The notes beneath the pieces were generated by a model. The model made no database searches and had not been told where the DNA came from. It worked only from the letters and a program-made list of their open reading frames with translations. A stretch of 26,345 nucleotides of DNA from an uncultured Clostridia bacterium (GTDB lineage: Bacteria; Bacillota; Clostridia; Christensenellales; UBA1242). Below, one piece after another: positions 7,223 to 14,391 of the stretch (the stretch's first letter is position 1; every line of letters starts with the position of its first letter). The DNA is taken from the NCBI GenBank assembly GCA_947625955.1, contig CANQQH010000004.1:1-26345 (forward strand), in the 5' to 3' direction. The translations under genes and the position numbers were made by a program.

Positions 7223-7897
7223 TCACAAAGACGGAATTTGCCAGTCAATAGGCTTTCTATTGTTTTTTATCAAGAACTCGTTTGTTTTCGAAAAGTGTTT
7301 GCACCCAAAAAATCCGTTATAGGCAGATAGTGGGCTTGGATGCGCGCACGATAATACCAGGTGCCTACTTTTGTCGATGAGACTTTCCTTACTTCTAGCA
7401 TTTGCACCCCAGAGCAAAAATACAACAGGTTTGTCAAGTTCATTCACTTTTTTTATAATCGCGTCGGTGAAGGTCTGCCAGCCGAGGTTCGCGTGGGAAT
7501 TTGCCTGACCTGAGCGCACACTCAAAACCGTGTTGAGAAGCAGCACTCCTTGGCGCGCCCAGCTTATCAAACAACCATGGTTTGGCGCCGAAACCCCAAC
7601 ATCATCTTTCAGCTCTTTGAAAATGTTTTTCAGCGATGGTGGCGGCTCAATACCTGGCATCACAGAAAAGCAAAGCCCATGAGCCTGCCCCTCTTCGTGG
7701 TATGGGTCCTGCCCGAGCAAAACCACCTTCACGTCGTTATAGTCGCAAAGTTTCATGCTTGAAAAAATCTTGTTGCGAGGAGGATAGCACTTCCCCTTCT
7801 CATACTCCTCGTCAACCTTCGCAAGCAGCGCTTTGAAATATGGCTTCTCAAATTCTTCTTGCAAGACCTCGTCCCAAGAATTGCCAAAAAATGTCAT
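7223..7897 (-). CDS. ung: Uracil-DNA glycosylase, family 1
   Basis: The 224-residue enzyme removes uracil from DNA, starting base excision repair. The water-activating motif GQDPYH is at 62-67 (Asp64 catalytic) and the minor-groove loop HPSPLSA at 186-192; LLNTVLSV and LLWGANA are further family signatures. Length matches E. coli Ung. GAGG stands before the ATG. The gene heads an operon: the secreted-protein gene begins 7 bp after its stop. The link to membrane proteins downstream is probably only positional. Confidence 0.97.
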   Translation of the reverse strand: MTFFGNSWDEVLQEEFEKPYFKALLAKVDEEYEKGKCYPPRNKIFSSMKLCDYNDVKVVLLGQDPYHEEGQAHGLCFSVMPGIEPPPSLKNIFKELKDDVGVSAPNHGCLISWARQGVLLLNTVLSVRSGQANSHANLGWQTFTDAIIKKVNELDKPVVFLLWGANARSKESLIDKSRHLVLSCAHPSPLSAYNGFFGCKHFSKTNEFLIKNNRKPIDWQIPSL

Positions 7898-7916
7898 AAT
7901 TTTTCCTCACATGAAA

Positions 7917-7946
7917 AGTTTAGCATATGTCGTAGCAAAATTGCAA
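7917..7946 (-). promoter_or_regulatory. Probable promoter of the ung operon
   Basis: Minus strand -35 TTGCAA (7941-7946), 18-bp spacer and -10 TAAACT (7917-7922). The match is moderate, but it is correctly placed between the scpB terminator and the ung start. Confidence 0.45.
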
Positions 7947-7949
7947 ACA

Positions 7950-7976
7950 AAAGAAAAGGAGAAAACATTTTTCTCC
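7950..7976 (-). terminator. Terminator after scpB
   Basis: On the minus strand GGAGAAAA/TTTTCTCC (7976-7969, 7965-7958), with a 3-nt loop, is followed by a T-rich tract. The hairpin starts on the base after the scpB stop codon. Confidence 0.75.
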
Positions 7977-8840
7977 CTAAACAAAATCATCTGAGCCGAA
8001 GTCGTCGCCAAAGCCGTCGTCATCATCGAAATCATCGCCGTCAAGGTTGTCGTCTTCGTCATCATCGCCAAGCAAGGAGTCTTCGCTTGAAAGGTCTTTT
8101 TCTTCTTGCGGCTCTTTGATCTCAACCTTTTCTTCAAACTCAACATCCTGAATTTCGTCGTCTTGCTTTTCGCCAAGAGTTTTTTCTTTGAGTTCTTCGA
8201 GGTTTTCATTGTTGACCGCCAGCGCAACGTCCAGCCCGCTGAGCCCAAGTTTTTTCTCCATTTCCTCATCGCTTTCCTTGATTTCAAAATGATTGTAGAG
8301 GCGATTGTCGGTGCTATGGATGACTTTAACCTTTTCCATAAGCTCGTTGTAGTCTGGCAAGTCGTCAATCGACGAAATGTTGAAACGCTTCAAGAACTCG
8401 TCGGTTGTGCCAAACAAAACAGGCTTTCCAACAGTATCTTTTCTTCCCACGATTTCAATGAGGTTGTGTTCAAGCAAGATGTTGATTGCATAGTCCGAAC
8501 TAACGCCGCGAATTTCCTCAATTTCGAGCCTTGTGACTGGCTGCTTATATGCAATTATTGACGCCGTTTCAAGAGTTGCCTTCGAGAGATTGCGCTGCCT
8601 TATTGGGTTGAGAACTTGCGCCACAGCATCTGCATACTGCGATGCCGACGCAAATTGCAACTTGTTATTAAATTCAAGCAAAACAATTCCCGAGCCCTCT
8701 TTATATTTGTTTTTTAGCTTCTTCACAGCATTTTTTATCTCAGGTTTTGTTGCGTCAATTTTTCCAACGATATCGTTTATGTCAACAGCATCTCCGCTAA
8801 CGAAGAGAATACTTTCCAAAACGTTTTCAAGATTGTCCAT
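7977..8840 (-). CDS. scpB: Segregation and condensation protein B with acidic C-terminal tail
   Basis: ScpB dimerises and binds ScpA at the SMC heads to form the condensin that organises and segregates the chromosome. The 287-residue protein has the tandem winged-helix core in residues 1-165 (LESILFVSGDAV, LSKATLETASIIAYKQPVTR, EIRGVSSDYAINILLEHNLI, GKPVLFGTT). The last 110 residues are an extension absent from B. subtilis ScpB, ending in a tail of almost only Asp, Gly and Phe (DDDEDD, GDDFDDDDGFGDD). The ATG at 8840 follows GAGG inside the scpA end, giving a 14-bp overlap and likely translational coupling. It is last in the operon. Confidence 0.95.
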   Translation of the reverse strand: MDNLENVLESILFVSGDAVDINDIVGKIDATKPEIKNAVKKLKNKYKEGSGIVLLEFNNKLQFASASQYADAVAQVLNPIRQRNLSKATLETASIIAYKQPVTRLEIEEIRGVSSDYAINILLEHNLIEIVGRKDTVGKPVLFGTTDEFLKRFNISSIDDLPDYNELMEKVKVIHSTDNRLYNHFEIKESDEEMEKKLGLSGLDVALAVNNENLEELKEKTLGEKQDDEIQDVEFEEKVEIKEPQEEKDLSSEDSLLGDDDEDDNLDGDDFDDDDGFGDDFGSDDFV

Positions 8841-9678
8841 TGTTTTCCTCTTTTTTGATAATGTCGATATCCGAGTAGATCTCGCTTTGTTCAACACGTA
8901 TCAACTGATTTTTCAAAAGTTCTAGTAGCGCCAAGAATGTGTTGATTATCTCACTTTTCGAATAGTCCGCCTCAAAAAGTTCGCTGAATTTGAACCTGCT
9001 CTTAATTAGCAAACTATCTTTGATTTGCGCTATCTTTTCCGCAACCGTGAATCGGTCTTTTTCAATCTTTCTTTCTGTTATCTCCTCCGCCTTCACGCTC
9101 ACCCTGTGCATAAGCGATGTGAACGCGTTGATGAGCGAATCCACGCTGAGTTTGTCTGGCAGAACATAGCGGTAGTCCCCAGCCGACTTGTCAGGCGCCT
9201 TATAGAACTTGTCAACGTCTTCAAGCTCGTGTATTTTCTCGCTCGCCTCTTTGAAGAGTTTATATTCTTCAAGTTGCCTATAAAGCTTCTCTTCTGGGTC
9301 CTCTTCCTCCTCTTCGGTTTCAACCTCAGGCTTTGGCAAGAGTTTGTTAGACTTTATTTCAAGCAGCGTTGCCGCCATCAAAATAAAGTCGGCAGCTTTC
9401 TCCATGTCGATTGAGTCGATGTCCTTCATCATCGCAAGATATTGCTCAGTTATCTGCGAGATGAAAATGTCGCGAATATCAATCTTTGCAACCTTTATTA
9501 GATGATAAAGCAAATCTAGTGGACCTTCAAACTGGTCGAGTTTGAAGCGAAGCGAACTGTCAATGTCCTCAGCTTCTTCCATTCCCTCAACCAAAATTGG
9601 TTCATCTTCGTTGAAATCGTCAGCCTGGTTAACAGGCAAAGCCTCGTTTTGCTTGTTCTCTTTTGTTTCTTCTTCCAT
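8827..9678 (-). CDS. scpA: Segregation and condensation protein A (kleisin)
   Basis: ScpA is the kleisin that bridges the two SMC heads. The 283-residue protein shows the family hallmark FKLDQFEGPLDLLYHLIKVA (about 45-64), then QYLAMM, LEIKSNKLLP and a C-terminal winged helix (FSELFEADYSKSEIINTFLA). The first 42 residues are an acidic, probably disordered extension rich in Glu and Asp; most ScpA proteins begin at the FEGPLDLL region. A second acidic run follows LLPKPE (EEEEEDPEE). ATG at 9678 overlaps the stop of the M50 gene (TGATG); GTG one codon earlier is the alternative. Confidence 0.95.
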   Translation of the reverse strand: MEEETKENKQNEALPVNQADDFNEDEPILVEGMEEAEDIDSSLRFKLDQFEGPLDLLYHLIKVAKIDIRDIFISQITEQYLAMMKDIDSIDMEKAADFILMAATLLEIKSNKLLPKPEVETEEEEEDPEEKLYRQLEEYKLFKEASEKIHELEDVDKFYKAPDKSAGDYRYVLPDKLSVDSLINAFTSLMHRVSVKAEEITERKIEKDRFTVAEKIAQIKDSLLIKSRFKFSELFEADYSKSEIINTFLALLELLKNQLIRVEQSEIYSDIDIIKKEENNGQS

Positions 9679-10370
9679 CACATCACCAACTTAAAAAGTT
9701 TATCGAACCAGCCGAGGAAGAGGTCTCCCAAAAGCGAGTTGAAAAATCCAATATAGAGCGAAAGCAGCCCCGTGAAAAGCAAAACAAGCATAATCCAAAA
9801 GCTGCTTCTTCGCATGAAAGTTAAATAGCCATTATTCTTGTTTTTGCTGAGCGCTTCAACAACCCTGAACCCGTCGAGCGGATAGATTGGCAAAAGGTTG
9901 AAGAAAAAGAACATGAAGTTGAGCGAAATCATATAGCTGAAAAAGTCGTAGTATAGTTCGCTAAGAAAACCATAATCATTGAAAAGTGCTGGCCAAACAT
10001 TGAATAAGAACGCAAACAAAAAACACGAAAGAATTGCAAGGCAGAAATTCGCAATAACACCGGCAAAGGCAACCCTGAGTTCGCTCTTTTTGCCCCTTTT
10101 GAAATTTCTTTTATCAATTGGAACGGGCTTTGCAAAACCTATTCCAAACAAAAGCAAAAAGATAAGCCCGCTGATATCAATATGCGCAAACGGAGCAATA
10201 GTGTAGCGACCCAAAATTTTTGCGGTCTTGTCTCCTTCTTTATAGGCTGCATGGGCATGAGCAAACTCATGAATAGGCATGGAAATAAAGAGCGCCGACA
10301 AAAACGCAATCATCATTGCTAAGATTGGCAGCATGGAAAATGTTTGCTCTGTTACTATTCCCTCAACCAC
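9678..10370 (-). CDS. Site-2 protease-like M50 family membrane metalloprotease
   Basis: A 230-residue polytopic membrane protease of the YwhC/YdgC-like single-domain group within M50. The zinc motif HEFAHA (34-39; His34, Glu35, His38) lies in a membrane segment and the third ligand motif NLLPIYPLDG (158-167, Asp166) in a later one. About five hydrophobic segments are visible, and no PDZ domain. The start is GTG, with GGAG 7 nt upstream and a strong promoter at 10395-10423. It heads the scpA-scpB operon, an arrangement found in other Clostridia; its substrate is unknown. Confidence 0.88.
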   Translation of the reverse strand: MVEGIVTEQTFSMLPILAMMIAFLSALFISMPIHEFAHAHAAYKEGDKTAKILGRYTIAPFAHIDISGLIFLLLFGIGFAKPVPIDKRNFKRGKKSELRVAFAGVIANFCLAILSCFLFAFLFNVWPALFNDYGFLSELYYDFFSYMISLNFMFFFFNLLPIYPLDGFRVVEALSKNKNNGYLTFMRRSSFWIMLVLLFTGLLSLYIGFFNSLLGDLFLGWFDKLFKLVM

Positions 10371-10394
10371 ACTTTCTCTCCTTTATAACATATA

Positions 10395-10423
10395 ATTGTA
10401 ATGTAAATTCGTCACCTTGTCAA
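10395..10423 (-). promoter_or_regulatory. Sigma-A-type promoter of the M50-scpA-scpB operon
   Basis: Minus strand perfect -35 TTGACA (10418-10423), 17-bp spacer, -10 TACAAT (10395-10400), 25 bp before the GTG start. The -35 begins inside the T-rich end of the dacF terminator. Confidence 0.75.
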
Positions 10424-10455
10424 ACAAAAGGGTGACAAACTATTTCTGTCACCCT
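10422..10455 (-). terminator. Terminator after dacF
   Basis: On the minus strand a perfect 9-bp stem AGGGTGACA/TGTCACCCT (10455-10447, 10437-10429) with a 9-nt loop is followed by TTTTGTTTG-like sequence. It separates the sporulation unit from the scp operon. Confidence 0.8.
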
Positions 10456-10472
10456 CAAAATTTTATAAGACT

Positions 10473-11636
10473 TTACATTTTTATAAAGATTTTTGTAAAA
10501 ATGTCACCAAGCCTAATTTCCTTCACATCCTCTCTCACAACAAGTGGAATTTCTTTTTCAACAATACCCTTTGAGTCAACAACATAGAGCGTGCCAACCT
10601 CTTCGCCGCTTTTGAGTGGTGCTTTGAGTTTATCTTTTAGTTTATAGCTGAGCGAATACTCAAACTCTTCCCCTCTTTTCAAAAACTTGACATAGTCTTC
10701 TTTTGGAAAAACATTCACCATCTTTTGTTTTGCTTTTTGCACTTCAATTTCATAAAGTGGCTTTGAACTTTTGAAAATCACTTTATTTTCATAGTTATTG
10801 AAAGCATAGTTGAAAAGTTCACTCATCTCAGCAAATCTTGTTTTGCTGTCTGGTTCGCCCATAACAACCCCAACAACTCTCATGTCACCACGCGTTGCCG
10901 AAGCCGACAAGCAGTAGCCGGCGTCGTTAGTGAAGCCAGTCTTTCCGCTGTCGCACCCCTCATAGAACTTGACAAGTCGGTTGGTGTTGACAATCTCTGT
11001 CTTGCGCCCAGACGGATGCACAAGCTCGGTCATCCAAATCTTGCTATACTTTTTATAAATCTCGTTATCGCAAATTTGCTCGTAGATTTTGAGAATGTCT
11101 TTGGCTGTTGAATAGTGGTCGAATGCAGGAAGCCCTGTCGCATTCACAAAAGACGTGTCGCGAAGCCCAAGTTCTCTTAGCTTAAAGTTGAGTTTCTTCA
11201 CGAACCCCTCTTCACTTCCCGCAACCGCCTCAGCAAGTGCAACCGTGCTGTCGTTAGCCGAAGCAACAATAACCGTCATGATAAGGTCGCCGGCTTTATA
11301 CTCACTGTTCTCATCCAAGAATGCCGATGACCCTTCGGTCTCGCTCGCATGATGGCTGATTTTCACTTTTGTTTCCTCACTGATAGTTCCTTTTTCAATG
11401 GCGTCAAAGATGAGCATGAGCGACCCAAGCTTTGTCATGCTGGCAATCGGCAAGCGCTCAGACGCATTTTTTTCAAAGATAATTGTTTGACTATTTTTGT
11501 CATATAAAAGCGCACTTTTGGCGTGAGAACAAAGTTCTGTTTCGCTCGCAAAAGCCATATTTTTCATTGCAAATGGCATGTTGACAAGCGCCAAAGAAAA
11601 AAGCAAAAAACATAAAATTGAACGAATTTTCCTCAT
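10473..11636 (-). CDS. dacF: D-alanyl-D-alanine carboxypeptidase, S11 family (DacF-like)
   Basis: A 387-residue low-molecular-weight penicillin-binding protein that trims the terminal D-Ala of peptidoglycan stem peptides outside the membrane. A signal peptide covers about residues 1-30. Active-site motifs are SMTK (Ser66, Lys69), SAN (126-128) and KTG (232-234). A C-terminal beta domain follows and the last residues (GDIFTKIFIKM) could form a membrane-binding helix. AAGGGG precedes the ATG. DacF in B. subtilis helps set spore cortex cross-linking; the position after spoIIM and the Spo0A-like gene supports a sporulation role, though DacA/DacB-type function is possible. Confidence 0.88.
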   Translation of the reverse strand: MRKIRSILCFLLFSLALVNMPFAMKNMAFASETELCSHAKSALLYDKNSQTIIFEKNASERLPIASMTKLGSLMLIFDAIEKGTISEETKVKISHHASETEGSSAFLDENSEYKAGDLIMTVIVASANDSTVALAEAVAGSEEGFVKKLNFKLRELGLRDTSFVNATGLPAFDHYSTAKDILKIYEQICDNEIYKKYSKIWMTELVHPSGRKTEIVNTNRLVKFYEGCDSGKTGFTNDAGYCLSASATRGDMRVVGVVMGEPDSKTRFAEMSELFNYAFNNYENKVIFKSSKPLYEIEVQKAKQKMVNVFPKEDYVKFLKRGEEFEYSLSYKLKDKLKAPLKSGEEVGTLYVVDSKGIVEKEIPLVVREDVKEIRLGDIFTKIFIKM

Positions 11637-11696
11637 TTTATACCCCTTTTTACACTGTTCAATTCTATTTTTTGCGTTTTTTCAACAAATTATTCG

Positions 11697-12317
11697 TCAA
11701 TAATTAATAACAACAAAACTTTTCAAAAATAGTGGCAAAACGAAACTTGAAACAAGGCAAACAACAAAAAGTGCCCCGGCCGACAATAGTAGTTTGAAAA
11801 AGTAATTAGTCTCTTTGAAGCTGGCAACAAAGCCAAGTTTATATCTCCGCTGTTCGTTTGCTCTTTCAAGCCCTATGGCAAGAGTGAAGGCAAAGAGCAC
11901 GATGTTCACAATATTTATTGGCACAACCAAAAATATAACATTGAGTATTCCTGTGATGCCATAGAGAGTTATGAGTGCCGCACTCGAAAGCACAATCAGC
12001 GCCATTTGATAGCCAAGAAAAATATACGCCAAAATGCCCGTGTAGCTAGTGAGCGTTAAAACGAAAATGATAACAACGCAAATCAAAACGTCATATAGCC
12101 TGCTATAAAATATGGAGGAATAGCTCGCCGTTCCTGTGATATAGCCAAACATATTTTTGTCCGCGGGGCTCAAAAGCGCCGTGTATTTATACCCGGTCAA
12201 GCTGATATAAATCCCAACAGCAAGCCCCACCAAAGCAAAAACCACGGCAAAAACATAGAGCATGGCGTTCTCTTTGAAATGATATTTCAAATTTTCAAAC
12301 TTATAACTTATTGCCAT
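11697..12317 (-). CDS. spoIIM: Stage II sporulation protein M
   Basis: SpoIIM recruits SpoIIP and SpoIID to the septum to form the peptidoglycan-degrading engulfment machine in the mother cell. The 206-residue protein starts with HFKENAMLYVFAVVFALVGL, matching the charged first loop and first helix of the family, and has about five membrane helices with a loop containing SSIFYSRLYD. It is close in length to B. subtilis SpoIIM and sits in a common place beside dacF and spo0A. No clear ribosome site precedes the ATG; instead CATATAAT, like a sigma-E -10 box, lies about 5 nt upstream, so a nearly leaderless transcript is possible but unproven. Confidence 0.72.
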   Translation of the reverse strand: MAISYKFENLKYHFKENAMLYVFAVVFALVGLAVGIYISLTGYKYTALLSPADKNMFGYITGTASYSSIFYSRLYDVLICVVIIFVLTLTSYTGILAYIFLGYQMALIVLSSAALITLYGITGILNVIFLVVPINIVNIVLFAFTLAIGLERANEQRRYKLGFVASFKETNYFFKLLLSAGALFVVCLVSSFVLPLFLKSFVVINY

Positions 12318-12347
12318 ACTTTATTATATGATGGCATTCAAACTTTT

Positions 12348-13103
12348 TTAACAATTTTCGACTTCCAATTCAGCTGAAATTTCCTTGTCAATTTTGAGTT
12401 TGTTAACAATGGTTGAAATGGCAATGGTGTTCGTCATATTATATTGAAACTCAGAGCGCAAGCGCATATTCTCAACAGTTGTTGGCATTGACCTTATCTG
12501 TTCAAGCGCCGACAAAAGTGCCGTTCGCATACTTTTCTCAACGGCGTAGGCAGACTTGTTATACTTCTCTCCCACTTCCTTATAGATCTCCATAATTGAG
12601 TAACCATATGGGTAGGTCAAATACGCCCTCAAAATCGCATCGGTATAGTAGGCAAACCCGTCGTATCTGCTTGAAAATTTATACTTGAAAAGCTGCTCGC
12701 AAATCTTACTTTTGATAAGTGGCAAATTGTGCTGAGGCAGCGAGTCTATTTTCTTCTTGATTTTCAATAGCGACGAGCCAAGTATAAGGTCAAAGTTTGG
12801 CGAGTTCAACCCATTGATGCAGTCAAAATTCTGGTTGTCGAAGGTATTATTCGTAACAATCAAAATATGCTTGCAATAATTGTTATAGATTATGTCCAAA
12901 AGAAAACATAGTCTCTCATGGTCGAAGCCATCGTCGTTCAACACCAAGATGTCAACTTTATTCTGCGAAAAATATGAGAACAACGAATCGTCGCCATATT
13001 CAACTTGAACACATTCAAATCCATAATTTCTTGAAGTATTTTCAAAATACTTCCTGAGGTCATTGCCCTTTTCATAGACAATAGTTTTTAATGATAAATC
13101 CAC
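12348..13103 (-). CDS. spo0A: Spo0A-like response regulator with degenerate receiver domain
   Basis: A 251-residue protein in the spo0A position just after spoIVB. The C-terminal part (about 135-240) matches the Spo0A DNA-binding domain: YKFSSRYDGFAYYTDAILRA, then SIMEIYKEVGEKYNKSAYAV and EKSMRTALLSALEQ as the recognition helix region, and MTNTIAISTIVNKLKID as the last helix. The N-terminal receiver fold keeps the register of B. subtilis Spo0A, but the phosphorylated Asp56 is Asn56 (DILVLN), Asp10-Asp11 of the acidic pocket are Tyr10-Glu11, and the conserved Lys before the last helix is Gly109; Thr84 remains. The GTG start at 13103 follows GGGAG by 9 nt; upstream in-frame codons overlap the promoter. 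If real, it cannot be activated by the usual phosphorelay. Confidence 0.78.
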   Translation of the reverse strand: MDLSLKTIVYEKGNDLRKYFENTSRNYGFECVQVEYGDDSLFSYFSQNKVDILVLNDDGFDHERLCFLLDIIYNNYCKHILIVTNNTFDNQNFDCINGLNSPNFDLILGSSLLKIKKKIDSLPQHNLPLIKSKICEQLFKYKFSSRYDGFAYYTDAILRAYLTYPYGYSIMEIYKEVGEKYNKSAYAVEKSMRTALLSALEQIRSMPTTVENMRLRSEFQYNMTNTIAISTIVNKLKIDKEISAELEVENC

Positions 13104-13137
13104 TTTTTTAATCTCCCAAAACACACACAATGACCAA

Positions 13138-13166
13138 ATTTTATCACATAAAATGAATAAAAGCAA
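13138..13166 (-). promoter_or_regulatory. Promoter of the Spo0A-like gene
   Basis: Minus strand -35 TTGCTT (13161-13166), 17-bp spacer, -10 TAAAAT (13138-13143), 34 bp before the GTG start. Its position rules against the longer reading frame starting near 13178. It looks like a vegetative promoter; I saw no sigma-H element. Confidence 0.6.
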
Positions 13167-13204
13167 ACTATTTTTCAAAATTTTTACAAATTTATTAAAA
13201 ATTT

Positions 13205-14341
13205 TTAATTATTTATCATCCAATCAATATAAACCCCAAAGCCTTTTGTTGGGTCGCTGACGAAAACATGAGTGACTGCGCCAACGAGTTTGCCGTCTTG
13301 GATTATAGGGCTTCCGCTCATCCCCTGAACTATTCCGCCTGTCTTTTCAATGAGCCTTTGGTCAGTCACGCGGATGACCATACTCTTCTTGTCGGATGTG
13401 GTTTGACTGAGAAGCTTCACAATCTCAATGTCAAAGTATTCAGGCTCCGCCCCATCTATTGTTGAAACAATCTGTGCTTTCCCAGTCCTAACCGAGTTTT
13501 TGAACCCGACCAGAACTTTTTTATTTATATTATTGTTTTCAATATATTCTTTCTTTATTGTGCCATAAACACCAAAGTCGTTGTTGGTGTCCAAGGTGCC
13601 AGCCTCTTGTCCGCTTCGAAGAAACAATCCTCTAAGTTCGCCAGGATTACCCCTTGTTCCCTTGTTGACCCCAACGATGGAGCACTTGTATATGTTCCCG
13701 GCAATAACTGGCATAACAATGTCAGTGTCAATGTCAGTCACCGGATGCCCAAGCGCACCGAAGCGTAGGTCGTCCTTAATGTATGTCAAAGTGCCAACGC
13801 CAGCCGCGTTGTCGCGAATCCAAAGCCCAAGACGATATGCGTTCGTTGAAACTTCAAGTGCTGGCCTGACTGAAACCGAGAAACTTTCTCCACCCCTGTT
13901 TATCCCAAGCGAAACATAGTCGCTCTCTTTTTGACCAAGAAATTTTTCAACATCAGTTGCCGAAGTGATTTTGTTGCCGTCAACCGAGAAAAGCACATCC
14001 CCAGCTTTAACATTCTTGTTTTCAAGTGGGCGCTCTTCGCCGAAGATTGTCTGCACCCCACCGATTGCAACAATGATAACCCCTTCGCATTCAAGAGTGA
14101 AGCCAAGTGGATACCCGCCGAGAATCACCTCAACTTTTTCGTCTTTTGTTTCTTGTGGTTTTTTGATGCCGAAGAAGTCGCGTATCATCTCGCCAAGACC
14201 AACACGGCTAGCACTTGCAAAAGTGCAAGACGCAACCTTTTCAAGTCCACTCACCGAAACTGACACAAAGCTGACAAACGCAACAACAATGCAAACAATC
14301 CTCAAAAATGCGCGTCTAAAAGAAAAAACCACTTTATTCAT
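13205..14341 (-). CDS. spoIVB: SpoIVB serine peptidase
   Basis: SpoIVB is made in the forespore, crosses its membrane and cleaves SpoIVFA, triggering SpoIVFB and sigma-K in the mother cell. The 378-residue protein has an N-terminal membrane helix (12-32), a PDZ domain (about 85-160) and a C-terminal S55 peptidase domain. Catalytic residues fit: His199 in GALGHPVTD, Asp327 in VIRVTDQRL and Ser344 in GGIVQGMSGSPI. The first ATG (14341) is used; no strong ribosome site is visible, and a TTG seven codons earlier is no better. It lies between recN and the Spo0A-like gene, the canonical order. Confidence 0.95.
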   Translation of the reverse strand: MNKVVFSFRRAFLRIVCIVVAFVSFVSVSVSGLEKVASCTFASASRVGLGEMIRDFFGIKKPQETKDEKVEVILGGYPLGFTLECEGVIIVAIGGVQTIFGEERPLENKNVKAGDVLFSVDGNKITSATDVEKFLGQKESDYVSLGINRGGESFSVSVRPALEVSTNAYRLGLWIRDNAAGVGTLTYIKDDLRFGALGHPVTDIDTDIVMPVIAGNIYKCSIVGVNKGTRGNPGELRGLFLRSGQEAGTLDTNNDFGVYGTIKKEYIENNNINKKVLVGFKNSVRTGKAQIVSTIDGAEPEYFDIEIVKLLSQTTSDKKSMVIRVTDQRLIEKTGGIVQGMSGSPIIQDGKLVGAVTHVFVSDPTKGFGVYIDWMINN

Positions 14342-14391
14342 AAAAGTAGTTTTTGCTCTCAATTAATATATATGTAAAATTTTCAAAAATT

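Noticed and set aside
7907..8368. 153-codon minus-strand frame overlapping scpB
   Set aside because: It is a Lys/Ser/Thr-rich shadow of the acidic scpB tail in another frame and crosses the scpB terminator.
13104..13178. N-terminal extension of the Spo0A-like protein from a TTG
   Set aside because: The extension has no ribosome site and covers the promoter and leader; GTG 13103 has GGGAG upstream and restores exact numbering with B. subtilis Spo0A.
13168..13204. Terminator between spoIVB and the Spo0A-like gene
   Set aside because: The AT-only inverted repeat has no real loop or GC stem, so termination is not supported.
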